From assembly GCF_000014005.1 (NCBI RefSeq), contig NC_008009.1, positions 3,658,001-3,722,000 on the forward strand: a DNA stretch of 64,000 bases, read 5' to 3'. The stretch comes from Candidatus Koribacter versatilis Ellin345 (GTDB taxonomy: Bacteria; Acidobacteriota; Terriglobia; Terriglobales; Acidobacteriaceae). Shown in pieces: positions 15,699 through 24,017 of this stretch. The position numbers were made by a program, and so were the translations under genes. Every line of letters begins with the position of its first letter. Within the stretch, counting starts at the first letter, position 1. The notes beneath the pieces are model-generated. The model made no database searches. It was given only the letters and a program-made list of their open reading frames with translations, and was not told the DNA's origin.

Positions 15699-16928
15699 AT
15701 GCGGGTGTCCGCGTGGTGGATTAGTTGGATTTTAGTTTCTGCAATGGGGGCGGCGAGTGGACAGGCGCTGCCGGCGGACGTCGCGCAGAAGCAGGCGGCG
15801 GCACAGGAAGAGGCATGCAACGCGTCGCCTCCGAGCACGGAGTACGACAACGGCGAGGTGCCGGGCACCAAAGACTATGTGCGGATGAACAAAGAGGTGG
15901 CGCTGGGCGGGACGTTAACGGTTCCGGTGCAAGGGCTGGATACCTGGTCGAAGTGCGCTGCGAACGATCCACATAAGCTTAGGCTGTTTCTGGCGGGTCA
16001 CATGTTGCCAGACCTGGAGCCAACATTGGTTGCGCCGGCGCAAAACTACATCAACTTTCCATTGAAGATCCAGACGGCGCAGGACGATCAGAGGCAGCGG
16101 TGGGTGGCGCTGCTCTCGGAGGCGCGGCGGTCGGGCGGGAAGATTGCGGTAGGCGTGGGGGTGCAGCAGGATGAGCCGTTCGTGTCTGATGCGTTCGTAA
16201 CGCTGCGGATCTATCCGAAGCTGCTGACGATTTCAGTGCTTGCGCTGATCGTGGCGCTGCTGGTGCTGCTGGTGGTGATCGCGATCCGGTCCGACGTATT
16301 GCGCGATACGAGTTCCGATATCCCGAAGCTGCCGTTACGGCTTCCCTACAGTTTGGGCCGGGTGCAGATGGCGTTCTGGTTCTATCTGACAGTGGCGTCG
16401 TATCTGTACATCTGGTTGATGACGACGGACAAGAACAGTTTGACGACGTCAGTGCTGACACTGATCGGGATCAGCGCGGGGACTGGATTGAGCGCGGTGA
16501 TTGTGGACCACCAGAAAAGCGATGATGCGAAGACGACGCGCGCGGTGCTGATGACGGAGATTGGCGCGCTGCAACAGCGGATCAAGGATTTGGCGGCGGC
16601 AGCACCGGCAGCGGGCACGGACGCGGCCAAGGAATTGAGTATAAAGCAGGACTTGTTGGCAGTGGCGCAGAACAAGTTGTTATATGCGCCGCCGGTGTCG
16701 TCGGCGCCGTCGTCGATGGGGTTCTTTCGGGACATTGTTCGCGATGGTTGTGGCGTGAGCTTTCACCGATTTCAGATTGCGGTGTGGACGCTGGTTCTGG
16801 GGATCATCTTTGTACGCGCGGTTTATGGCGATTTGGCGATGCCGGACTTCAGCGGGACTTTGCTGGGGCTGATGGGAATCAGTTCGGGGACGTATTTGGG
16901 ATTCAAGTTCCCGGAGACGCCGAAATAG
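15699..16928 (+). CDS. membrane protein with internal duplication, unknown function
   Basis: 409 residues: signal peptide (1-22), a periplasmic domain of about 150 residues, a TM segment near 178-200, then two similar membrane modules. Module 1 (218 to about 268) begins SLGRVQMAFW and ends VLTLIGISAGTGLSA; module 2 (354 to about 404) begins SFHRFQIAVW and ends LLGLMGISSGTYLGF. The shared pattern S-x-x-R-x-Q-x-A-x-W, then a TM, then L-x-G-I-S-[AS]-G-T suggests an ancient duplication. A coiled-coil-like linker lies between them. AGGAG precedes the ATG by six bases. No function can be assigned. Confidence 0.75.
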   Translation: MRVSAWWISWILVSAMGAASGQALPADVAQKQAAAQEEACNASPPSTEYDNGEVPGTKDYVRMNKEVALGGTLTVPVQGLDTWSKCAANDPHKLRLFLAGHMLPDLEPTLVAPAQNYINFPLKIQTAQDDQRQRWVALLSEARRSGGKIAVGVGVQQDEPFVSDAFVTLRIYPKLLTISVLALIVALLVLLVVIAIRSDVLRDTSSDIPKLPLRLPYSLGRVQMAFWFYLTVASYLYIWLMTTDKNSLTTSVLTLIGISAGTGLSAVIVDHQKSDDAKTTRAVLMTEIGALQQRIKDLAAAAPAAGTDAAKELSIKQDLLAVAQNKLLYAPPVSSAPSSMGFFRDIVRDGCGVSFHRFQIAVWTLVLGIIFVRAVYGDLAMPDFSGTLLGLMGISSGTYLGFKFPETPK

Positions 16929-17038
16929 GCAGGATTTCGGCCACTCGATGCGCGCGGAAGGTCGTATCGCGATTGAACTGAAGTGCAAGAGACCGTGGTC
17001 ATCTGGATGGCGGCGGTGGGGGCGACTAGCATCAAGGT

Positions 17039-17701
17039 ATGCCCGTGAATGTCCTGGTTTGTGGAACGACTGCCGAGGCGCAACTGGTACGAGAAGGCCT
17101 GGCCAACCTGGGCATTGACAGCTTTGCATGTGCCGATGCTGGCGCCGCGCTGGCGCGCCTGCGGCGCAGGAAATATGCAGCAATCGTGGTAGACACCTCC
17201 GCCGAATCCATGGGGAATGGGTTCCTCACGACGATTCGCGAACTTCCCTCGACGCGCAGTTCGATCGTGATCGCGGTCTCGTCCGCGGAAGAATCGCGAC
17301 TGAGTTTTAAGCGCGGTGCCAATCTCGTCCTCGAACAACCGTTGAGTGACTCAAGTATCGCGCGAGGACTGCGAGTCGCGCATTCATTGATGCTGCGCGA
17401 GCAGGACCGTTATCGGCGCTTGAAAGTAGATCTGCCCGCAAACATTGATGTGGGCGGCGGGAGAGTTACTGAGGCTTCGGTTGCCAACTTGAGTGAAGGT
17501 GGCATGGCGATCCAACTTCCCTGCCAGGTCGCGAGCGGAACTGCGATCGGTTGGGCACTCAATTTGCCGGGTGAATCCAAGCATCTGGCAGGGATCGGTA
17601 ATGTGGTGTGGAGCGACGACACGGGCAAGGCCGGTGTGATGTTCACCGGGCTTACGGGTAGCGATAAAGAGATGTTGTCGCGGTGGCTGCGGAGGCAGTA
17701 G
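17039..17701 (+). CDS. pseudo-receiver plus PilZ domain protein
   Basis: 220 residues. Residues 1-115 have a receiver-like fold (MPVNVLVCGT, IVVDTSAES with Asp52, VIAVSS), but the acidic pair near the N-terminus is absent and the conserved Lys-Pro is Gln-Pro (LEQPLSD), so phosphorylation is doubtful. Residues about 120-218 are a PilZ domain, a c-di-GMP receptor module: NLSEGGMAI fits (D/N)xSxxG, GNVVWSDDTGKAGVMFTGL is the usual C-terminal strand, while the basic stretch RYRRLK stands where RxxxR is expected and seems imperfect. A GTG at 17045 has better ribosome-binding-site spacing (AAGG) than the ATG at 17039. Confidence 0.8.
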   Translation: MPVNVLVCGTTAEAQLVREGLANLGIDSFACADAGAALARLRRRKYAAIVVDTSAESMGNGFLTTIRELPSTRSSIVIAVSSAEESRLSFKRGANLVLEQPLSDSSIARGLRVAHSLMLREQDRYRRLKVDLPANIDVGGGRVTEASVANLSEGGMAIQLPCQVASGTAIGWALNLPGESKHLAGIGNVVWSDDTGKAGVMFTGLTGSDKEMLSRWLRRQ

Positions 17702-17762
17702 CGCTTCTCGCTACGCGTGCGGGACGGCTGAAGCCGTGCCTTTTCACTTTTGGCGCACGTTA

Positions 17763-17927
17763 AAGAAACAGCAGATCCCACGTCGCTACGCTCCTCTGGA
17801 TGACAAGAGAGAGTAGTGGGGATGCGGGCGGTAGTGTGGGCTGGCCGCGACGCATTTGCAGGGGCTGAAGCCCCTTTTTCTTTTGCGGCTTTTCGGCACG
17901 GCTGAAGCCGTGCCCTGATACAAAGCC
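17763..17927. repeat. composite dispersed repeat, copy A, carrying a terminator hairpin
   Basis: About 165 bp. It joins the AACAGCAGAT core to GGGGCTGAAGCCCC + TTTTTCTTTT (17861-17884, a rho-independent terminator on the plus strand) and to GGCACGGCTGAAGCCGTGCC with CTGATACAAAG. Nearly identical to copy B 230 bp downstream. A short related palindrome (GACGGCTGAAGCCGTGCC) is at 17723-17740. Confidence 0.92.
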
Positions 17928-17992
17928 GCTTCGATACGAGTTTTTCAGCAGCCTGTGAAGTCGTGCTCTTTCACTTGTGACGCGCTCTTGAG

Positions 17993-18157
17993 AAGAAACA
18001 GCAGATCCCGCGTCGCTTCACTCCTCTGGATGATAAGAGAAAGAAGTGGGGATGCGGGCGGTAGTGTGGGCTGGCAGCGACGCATTTACAGGGGCTGAAG
18101 CCCCTTTTTCTTTTGCGGCTTTTCGGCACGGCTGAAGCCGTGCCCTGATACAAAGCC
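17993..18157. repeat. composite dispersed repeat, copy B
   Basis: Direct repeat of 17763-17927 at an offset of exactly 230 bp with only scattered differences, including the same GGGGCTGAAGCCCC + T-run (18091-18114). Together the two copies fill the 482-bp gap 17702-18183 between the PilZ gene and the efflux operon; no gene is visible there. Confidence 0.92.
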
Positions 18158-18183
18158 TGAAGACAGGGCCGAAGCAAACCGGT

Positions 18184-19782
18184 TTAGTGGGCCATGCCTC
18201 CGCCGCCTTTTTCGTTGTGCTTGGGTTTGCGCATTAGGAGGATTAGCGGGAGGCAAATGAAAAAGAGCCCGGAGAGGATTTGGAAGGCGCGGATGAACGA
18301 GAGCATCATGGCCTGCTGCATGACCATGCCCCACAGGGAGTGGTAGGCCTGCAGGCCGGCGGAATGGGCGTCCATGCCTTTCGACATGAACATGCCACGT
18401 GCGCCGGCCATCATTTGCTGGACCTTGGGGTTGTACGAGCTCATGTTGTGGACGAGGTTGTTGTAGTGGAGCTGCTGGCTGCGCGCGACGATCGTGGTCG
18501 TCATGGCGATCCCGATGCTGCCGCCGATGTTGCGCATGAGGTTGAAGATGCTGGTGGCGTTGCCCATGTTTTCGGGGGCGATGGGATCGTTGGTGATCGT
18601 CGTGAGCGGGACGAAGAGGAGGCCCATGGCGGCGCCCTGGATGAGTTGCGGCCAGAAGAAGTCCCAATATCCGGCCTGGGTATTCAACAACGATAAGAAG
18701 TAGAGGCTGCCGCCGGCGGTGATCAGGCCAGTGGCTAAGAGCTTGCGTGGCTCGACAAATCCCATGAGCACGCCGACTAGAGGCATGAAGAGGAACGACC
18801 CGAGACCTCTTGGGAGGACGGCGAATCCGGCTTCGAGCGAGCTATAGCCCATGAGTGTTTGTAGCCAGATGGGGATCAGCACCGTGCTGCCGTAGAGCAC
18901 GAAGCCGAGAATCGTCATGAGAAAGACACCGGTGGCATAGGTTCGCACTCTAAAGACACGCAGGTCTACGATGGGGTGCTCCGCCATGAGTTCGCGCATG
19001 ATGAACAAGATCAAGCCGACAACCGTGAGCACGGCGAGGGTGGTGATGAAGTGCGAGCCGAACCAGTCGTCTTCCTGGCCCTTGTCGAGCATGACCTGAA
19101 GTGAACCAATGCCGACGATTAAGAAGCCGATTCCCCAGTAATCCACGACGTCAGACGAGCGTTTGATGTAGGGCGGGTCGAAGATGAACCACTGCGACAT
19201 CATGGTGGCGAGCAAGCCGACGGGCAAGTTGATGTAGAAGATCCAGCGCCAGCTATAACTGTCGGTGATCCAGCCGCCGAGCATGGGGCCAAGCATGGGA
19301 GCGACGACGATGCCGAGGGCCCAGATGGCCATCGCCTTCCCGCGCTTCTTGCCAGGGAAGGCCTCGAGCATGATGGCTTGGGAGAGCGGTTGGAGACCTC
19401 CACCGGTGGCGCCTTGCACGACGCGGAAGAAGATCAGCGATGACAGGTTTGGCGCCATGCCGCACGCGACGGAAGCGAGCGTGAAGCCGATGATGGAAGA
19501 CATGAGGATGCGCTTGCGGCCGAAGTGGTTCGCAAGCCATCCCGTCATGGGAAGGATGATGGCGTTGGCGACGAGATACGAGGTGAGGACCCACGTTGAC
19601 TCGTCAACGCTGGCGGAGAGATTTCCCGCAATGTGCGGCAGCGACACGTTGACGATGGTGGTGTCGAGCACCTCCATGAAAACGGCCATCATCACCGCGG
19701 CGGTTACCCACCACGGATTGATTTCGCGAACGCCGCCTGCCTCTGTTGCCAAAACGCCCGGAGGCGCAGTTGTTGCCGACAC
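18184..19782 (-). CDS. DHA2 family (EmrB/QacA) drug efflux transporter
   Basis: 532-residue major facilitator with 14 predicted TM segments, proton-coupled exporter of the EmrB type. Conserved motifs: DTTIVNVSLPHIAG (TM1, motif D1), STWVLTSYLVANAIILPMTGWLANHFGRKRI (motif A loop) and PMLGPMLGGWITDSYSWRWIFYINLP (motif C and following). The start is placed at GTG 19782 because GGAGG lies five bases upstream; the frame extends only four codons further. It is the third gene of a TolC-EmrA-EmrB-like operon, 82 bp after the membrane-fusion gene. The C-terminus is His/Lys/Gly-rich (KPKHNEKGGGGMAH). Confidence 0.92.
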   Translation of the reverse strand: MSATTAPPGVLATEAGGVREINPWWVTAAVMMAVFMEVLDTTIVNVSLPHIAGNLSASVDESTWVLTSYLVANAIILPMTGWLANHFGRKRILMSSIIGFTLASVACGMAPNLSSLIFFRVVQGATGGGLQPLSQAIMLEAFPGKKRGKAMAIWALGIVVAPMLGPMLGGWITDSYSWRWIFYINLPVGLLATMMSQWFIFDPPYIKRSSDVVDYWGIGFLIVGIGSLQVMLDKGQEDDWFGSHFITTLAVLTVVGLILFIMRELMAEHPIVDLRVFRVRTYATGVFLMTILGFVLYGSTVLIPIWLQTLMGYSSLEAGFAVLPRGLGSFLFMPLVGVLMGFVEPRKLLATGLITAGGSLYFLSLLNTQAGYWDFFWPQLIQGAAMGLLFVPLTTITNDPIAPENMGNATSIFNLMRNIGGSIGIAMTTTIVARSQQLHYNNLVHNMSSYNPKVQQMMAGARGMFMSKGMDAHSAGLQAYHSLWGMVMQQAMMLSFIRAFQILSGLFFICLPLILLMRKPKHNEKGGGGMAH

Positions 19783-19864
19783 CCAAACCTCCAACGGTCA
19801 GTAACTCAAAGATCATCGCTCTGTGGCGATTCCCTCTTTGTGGGAGCGACCGTTGTGACTTTTC

Positions 19865-21097
19865 TTACTTCGAATCTGTGAGGACGGTCGGGACTACCGA
19901 CAATCCGGGACGGAGCATGTGCTGCGGGTCCTGGCCCTTTTCGAAGACGATCTTCACGGGCAGGCGCTGCACGACTTTGACGTAGTTTCCAGTTGCGTTC
20001 TCCGGTGGCAGCAGGCTGAAACGCGCGCCGCTGGCGCCAGCGAAGCTGTCGAGATGGCCGTCGAAGTCTTTGTCGAAGGCATCGACGTGGATCTTGACCT
20101 TCTGGCCGATCTTCATTTTCTTCAACTGGTCTTCTTTGAAGTTTGCGGTGACCCAAACGTCGTCAAGATCAATTAACGCGGCGAGAGGCTGGCCAGGAGA
20201 AACGGTCTGGCCGACTTCGACGGTGCGATTGCTGATGATGCCGTTGGCAGGAGCGCGAACCGCAGTGTAGCCAAGATTGAGTTGCGCCTGGTTGACGGCG
20301 GCTTGCTGACGCTGGACCTGCGCCTCGGCAGAACCAACCCGGGAGCGCGAAACCAGGACCTGTTGCGGCGCGGTGCCGGCGGTCTGGAGCTGGGCCTGCG
20401 CCTGCGCGACGTGGCTCTGCGAAGCGGCGAACTGCGCCTGCGCGGCATCAACCGTGGCTTTCGCGGCCTGTTCGGCGGCGACGGCGGAGTCGTACTGCTG
20501 ACGCGAGATCTCGTCTTTCTGGACGAGCATTTTGGCGCGTTCGAGATCCTTGGAGAGCTTGTCGTAGTTGGCCTGGGCTTCAACGACGCGTGCCGACGCA
20601 GCATCTACGTCCTTCTTTGAGGCAGCAAGGTTCGCCTTTGCGGTGTCGAGGCTGCCACCGGTGCTGATGGTGGTGATCGGCACGCTGGTGCGAGCGCCTT
20701 CGGCGGTGGCAATGGCATCGCCGAGATCGGCTTTCACGCGGGAGAGCGCGACTTCATAGTCCTTGGGATCGAGCTGGACGATGAGGTCTCCGGCGTTCAC
20801 CACCTGATTGTCCGTGACGTTCAGGGTGACGACGGTGCCGCTTACGCGCGAGCTGATGGGCGTGAGGTGGCCATCGATCTGGGCGTCGTCGGTACTCTCG
20901 CGAACGGTGTAGTAACGCCACACGAAGACTGCACCGACGATGAGGGCGATGAGGACGAGCAGGAAGATCCAGCGCGCCGCGGGATTGCGCTGGAAGAAGC
21001 TGCGCGGACGCTCGGGACGTTCGGTCTCGGGATCGTGGTGCTCTTCTTCACGCGCGGATTTCGGTTTTTCTAGTTCTTGATTCTTGACTTCGGGCAC
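19865..21097 (-). CDS. EmrA/HlyD-type membrane fusion protein
   Basis: 410-residue periplasmic adaptor of a tripartite exporter. A TM anchor at about 45-65 follows a charged N-terminus; a lipoyl half (SSRVSGTVVTLNVTDNQVVNAGDLIVQLDP), a long Ala/Gln-rich coiled-coil hairpin (about 110-255) and the second lipoyl half with ANGIISNRTVEVGQTVSPGQPLAALI follow. The GTG start lies 2 bp after the TolC-like gene's stop, with GGAGGGAAG overlapping that gene's end. It bridges the DHA2 pump and the outer-membrane channel. Confidence 0.92.
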   Translation of the reverse strand: MPEVKNQELEKPKSAREEEHHDPETERPERPRSFFQRNPAARWIFLLVLIALIVGAVFVWRYYTVRESTDDAQIDGHLTPISSRVSGTVVTLNVTDNQVVNAGDLIVQLDPKDYEVALSRVKADLGDAIATAEGARTSVPITTISTGGSLDTAKANLAASKKDVDAASARVVEAQANYDKLSKDLERAKMLVQKDEISRQQYDSAVAAEQAAKATVDAAQAQFAASQSHVAQAQAQLQTAGTAPQQVLVSRSRVGSAEAQVQRQQAAVNQAQLNLGYTAVRAPANGIISNRTVEVGQTVSPGQPLAALIDLDDVWVTANFKEDQLKKMKIGQKVKIHVDAFDKDFDGHLDSFAGASGARFSLLPPENATGNYVKVVQRLPVKIVFEKGQDPQHMLRPGLSVVPTVLTDSK

Positions 21098-21099
21098 GC

Positions 21100-22593
21100 T
21101 TACTTCCCTCCGAGGAAATTCATCACCGCGGTCTCGGCGACGCCGACGGCGCGCACTAAAGAGAGCTTGGCGAAGTTATGAGCGTAGAGACTGGAAATGT
21201 AGTTCTCGTTGGCAACGGCGACGGCCTGCTGGGCCTGGATGACTTCAAGATTGTCCGCAACGCCGGCTGAGAACCGGTCCTGCGACTGCTCGAGCTGATC
21301 GTGCGCGAGCTTTACGGTGCTGCCGGCAACATCAATCTGCTCGGCGGCGGTTTGCACGTCGAGGAATGCGGTACGCAGATCGTATTCGATCTGGCCGCGC
21401 AAGTTCTCGAGCTCCGAGTTCCGTTGCTTGAGCAGAGCGTCAGCTTGCGTGATGTCTCCGCGCGCGCGTCCACCCTGGAAGATCGGAATGTTGATTCCGC
21501 CCGCGGCCGTGAAGGTCCCGTTGGCCTGGGTGAAGTGCGGACCGATGACGCCGTAATCGCCATTGATGGCGACGGTGGGTATGCGCTCGCCGACTGCGGC
21601 TTTGCGCTGATCTTCCGCGGCTTTTACGCGCGCCTGCGCAGCTTTGTAGTCGGAGCGATTGTCATAGGCGCGCTTCAACTCGTCGTCGAAGCTGACGGGA
21701 GGCAGCGGGGCGTATGGAATTTTGTCGGAAAGAGCAAACTGCTGCGCGGTGGGCAATCCGATGACGCGAGCGAGGCTTAGTTTCGAACGTTCGAAATCGT
21801 TCTTGGCGGCGAGGAGTCGTTGCTGCTGCGATTGCATCTGGACCTGGGCGCGAAGGACGTCGATGGCAGGAATGACGCCGGCGGTATGCAAGTTCACCGC
21901 GCGGTCGTAGGTGGCTTTCGCCGTTGTGAACTCAGCTTGCGCGGCATCTACACGAGACGTGGCGGCGACAGCTTGCAGATAACTTGCACCAGAGACGAGG
22001 ACAACGAGATCGCGGGTGTTGCGATAGTCGAGATTGGCGGCCTTGAGATTCTCATCGGCAGCGTGATTGTTCTGAAGCGCTGTGTAATTGAAGACGCTTT
22101 GCGTGAGGTAGGTACGCGCGTCGAAATAGGCGAACGGACCGATGACGAGTTTGCCGCCGGTGAGGGTCGCGGGAAATCCGAACTGCGCGAGCGAGACCTG
22201 CTGAACGGCACCACCGACGCGGGCGGACAGATTGGGGAGGAGCTCGGCGAGGGCCCGGATCTTCGCGCCACGAGCGGCCTCATTGCCCTCGGTGGAGAGG
22301 AGGACACCGAGGTTGTATTTCAGGCCCATCTGAATGGCGTCTTTAATGCTGAGGTTGAGGACGTCGCCTGTGGGCTTGAGCACAACCACGGAGCCGGACA
22401 ATGGGCTTCCACTGAGCGATTGCGACGGAGACTGGGCAGCGGGCGACTCGGCGGGGGAAGCGGTTAAACCGCCGCCGGGAGCCTGGGAGTTGGCAGAAAC
22501 GGCTATCCCTAAGCAAATAAAGGCAATTAGAGCAAGATTCAACCGTTTGGTTAATTTCCAGAAACAGCTTTTTGGATTAACTGAAAAACTCAC
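21100..22593 (-). CDS. TolC family outer-membrane efflux protein
   Basis: 497 residues with signal peptide (cleavage near residue 36) and two outer-membrane-efflux (OEP) repeats rich in Ala/Gln helices (for example NLRGQIEYDLRTAFLDVQTAAEQIDVAGSTV near 395-425). Trimeric TolC-like channel. GTG start at 22593 with GGGGGAAG just upstream. First gene of the three-gene efflux operon; the promoter must lie in 22594-22900, where no regulator gene is found, so control is by an unlinked factor. Confidence 0.9.
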   Translation of the reverse strand: MSFSVNPKSCFWKLTKRLNLALIAFICLGIAVSANSQAPGGGLTASPAESPAAQSPSQSLSGSPLSGSVVVLKPTGDVLNLSIKDAIQMGLKYNLGVLLSTEGNEAARGAKIRALAELLPNLSARVGGAVQQVSLAQFGFPATLTGGKLVIGPFAYFDARTYLTQSVFNYTALQNNHAADENLKAANLDYRNTRDLVVLVSGASYLQAVAATSRVDAAQAEFTTAKATYDRAVNLHTAGVIPAIDVLRAQVQMQSQQQRLLAAKNDFERSKLSLARVIGLPTAQQFALSDKIPYAPLPPVSFDDELKRAYDNRSDYKAAQARVKAAEDQRKAAVGERIPTVAINGDYGVIGPHFTQANGTFTAAGGINIPIFQGGRARGDITQADALLKQRNSELENLRGQIEYDLRTAFLDVQTAAEQIDVAGSTVKLAHDQLEQSQDRFSAGVADNLEVIQAQQAVAVANENYISSLYAHNFAKLSLVRAVGVAETAVMNFLGGK

Positions 22594-22938
22594 GTTCTTC
22601 CCCCAAGGGAATCTACCGCTGAGACACGGACGGCGCAGGAGTACGACGGCGTAGAAGGCCCAACAAATTAAGGTAAAGGCCGACGCGACCTATCGTCAAC
22701 AAAGGCAGCGCGAATGCGCAGAGGCCGAGTGCCAGAGCGGGTCTTACTTACCCGCGTAGCAAATACGCAAATATTGGATGTGGAATTGGGATGGGCGGGT
22801 GCAACTCTTTTTGAATGATTCCGAAAGTGTGATCGCCGACGTAAAAGCCGCTGGATGGAGGTTCGTTTCGGGGTGCAGATCGCGTGATAGCATCGGATTT
22901 GGTGGCGCTCCGTGTGGAGCGATAAGGGACGATTTGGC
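22594..22938. other. divergent intergenic region, efflux operon / epimerase
   Basis: 345 bp without a convincing gene. It should hold both divergent promoters. The only clear structure is a small hairpin CGCTCC-GTGT-GGAGCG at 22906-22921, directly before the epimerase ribosome-binding site, which could influence its translation. No riboswitch or operator was recognised. Confidence 0.5.
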
Positions 22939-23907
22939 ATGGCGCTTTACCTGGTGACCGGCGCGGCCGGTTTTATCGGCCGTTCAATTGCGCAGCAACT
23001 GCTGGCAGGTGGCGCAGCGGTGCGCGGGATCGACAATTTTTCGACGGGAAAACGCGGCAACCTCGTAGGACTCGAAGGGATGGAGTTCATCGAGGGAGAT
23101 ATCACCGATCCGGCTGCAGTGGGGCGGGCTTGCGACGGAGTGGAGGTCGTGTTTCACGAGGCAGCGCTGGCTTCCGTTCCACGATCGGTTGCCGATCCGC
23201 TTGCCACCAACCACGCCAACGTGACTGGGACATTGCAATTGCTGCAGGCGGCGCATCGTGCCGGAGTGCGGCGCGTGATCTACGCGGGTTCGTCGTCGGC
23301 GTATGGCGATACGCCGACCCTACCGAAGAACGAAGAGATGCTGGCGAATCCGATTTCGCCCTATGCGGTGTCGAAACTGACAGGCGAGTACTACCTGCGT
23401 TCTATGTACGCGGTACATGGAATGGAGACGGTGACGATCCGCTACTTCAATGTCTTTGGACCCTACCAGGATCCGGGCTCGCAGTACTCGGGAGTGCTGG
23501 CGAAATTCATTCCGCAAATGCTGCGCGGCGAAACGCCGACGATTCACGGCGATGGCGAGCAGAGTCGCGACTTCACGTACATCGAAAACGTGGTGAAGGC
23601 GAACATTGCGCTGGCGAATGCGCCGGCAGAACGGGTGGCAGGCGAAGTGTTCAACGTCGCTACCGGAACTCGCATCTCGCTGAATGAAACCGTCGCGTTG
23701 TTGCGCGAGATGACTGGATATACGGGGGCGGTGCATCATGGGCCGGAGCGCAAGGGCGACGTGAAACATTCGCTGGCGGACATCAGCAAGGCGAAGCGGG
23801 CGTTTGGATTTGAGCCGACCGTGATGTTCCCCGCGGGATTGCATCGCACGGTGGAGTGGTATCGGAAGGCGCTGGCGGAAGATGCGGTGGAGACGGCACG
23901 AAAGTAG
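22939..23907 (+). CDS. NAD-dependent nucleotide-sugar epimerase (extended SDR)
   Basis: 323-residue extended SDR of the UDP-glucose/UDP-GlcNAc 4-epimerase group (WbpP/GalE-like). TGAAGFIG at residues 6-13 binds NAD; SSSAYG and YAVSK supply the catalytic Ser/Tyr/Lys; RYFNVFGPYQDPGSQYSGVLAKFI is the typical substrate-loop region. The ATG at 22939 has AAGGGA about ten bases upstream; nine extra codons upstream lack support. Product would be a nucleotide sugar for surface polysaccharide or glycan. It is followed 110 bp later by a class III aminotransferase, but their cooperation is not evident. Confidence 0.88.
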   Translation: MALYLVTGAAGFIGRSIAQQLLAGGAAVRGIDNFSTGKRGNLVGLEGMEFIEGDITDPAAVGRACDGVEVVFHEAALASVPRSVADPLATNHANVTGTLQLLQAAHRAGVRRVIYAGSSSAYGDTPTLPKNEEMLANPISPYAVSKLTGEYYLRSMYAVHGMETVTIRYFNVFGPYQDPGSQYSGVLAKFIPQMLRGETPTIHGDGEQSRDFTYIENVVKANIALANAPAERVAGEVFNVATGTRISLNETVALLREMTGYTGAVHHGPERKGDVKHSLADISKAKRAFGFEPTVMFPAGLHRTVEWYRKALAEDAVETARK

Positions 23908-24017
23908 TTATTCTTCGGGCTTGGATGAATAATTCTTCATATTCATGAAGAGGCGCCCGCGAATTCCATGTTGTAACGTCTAATTTGGCAGACAGCCTTG
24001 TCTGCGAGGAAAGACGT

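Noticed and set aside
8546-18157. CRISPR array from the repeated intergenic units
   Set aside because: Units are 86-87 or 230 bp apart and the sequence between cores is itself repeated, so there are no unique spacers.
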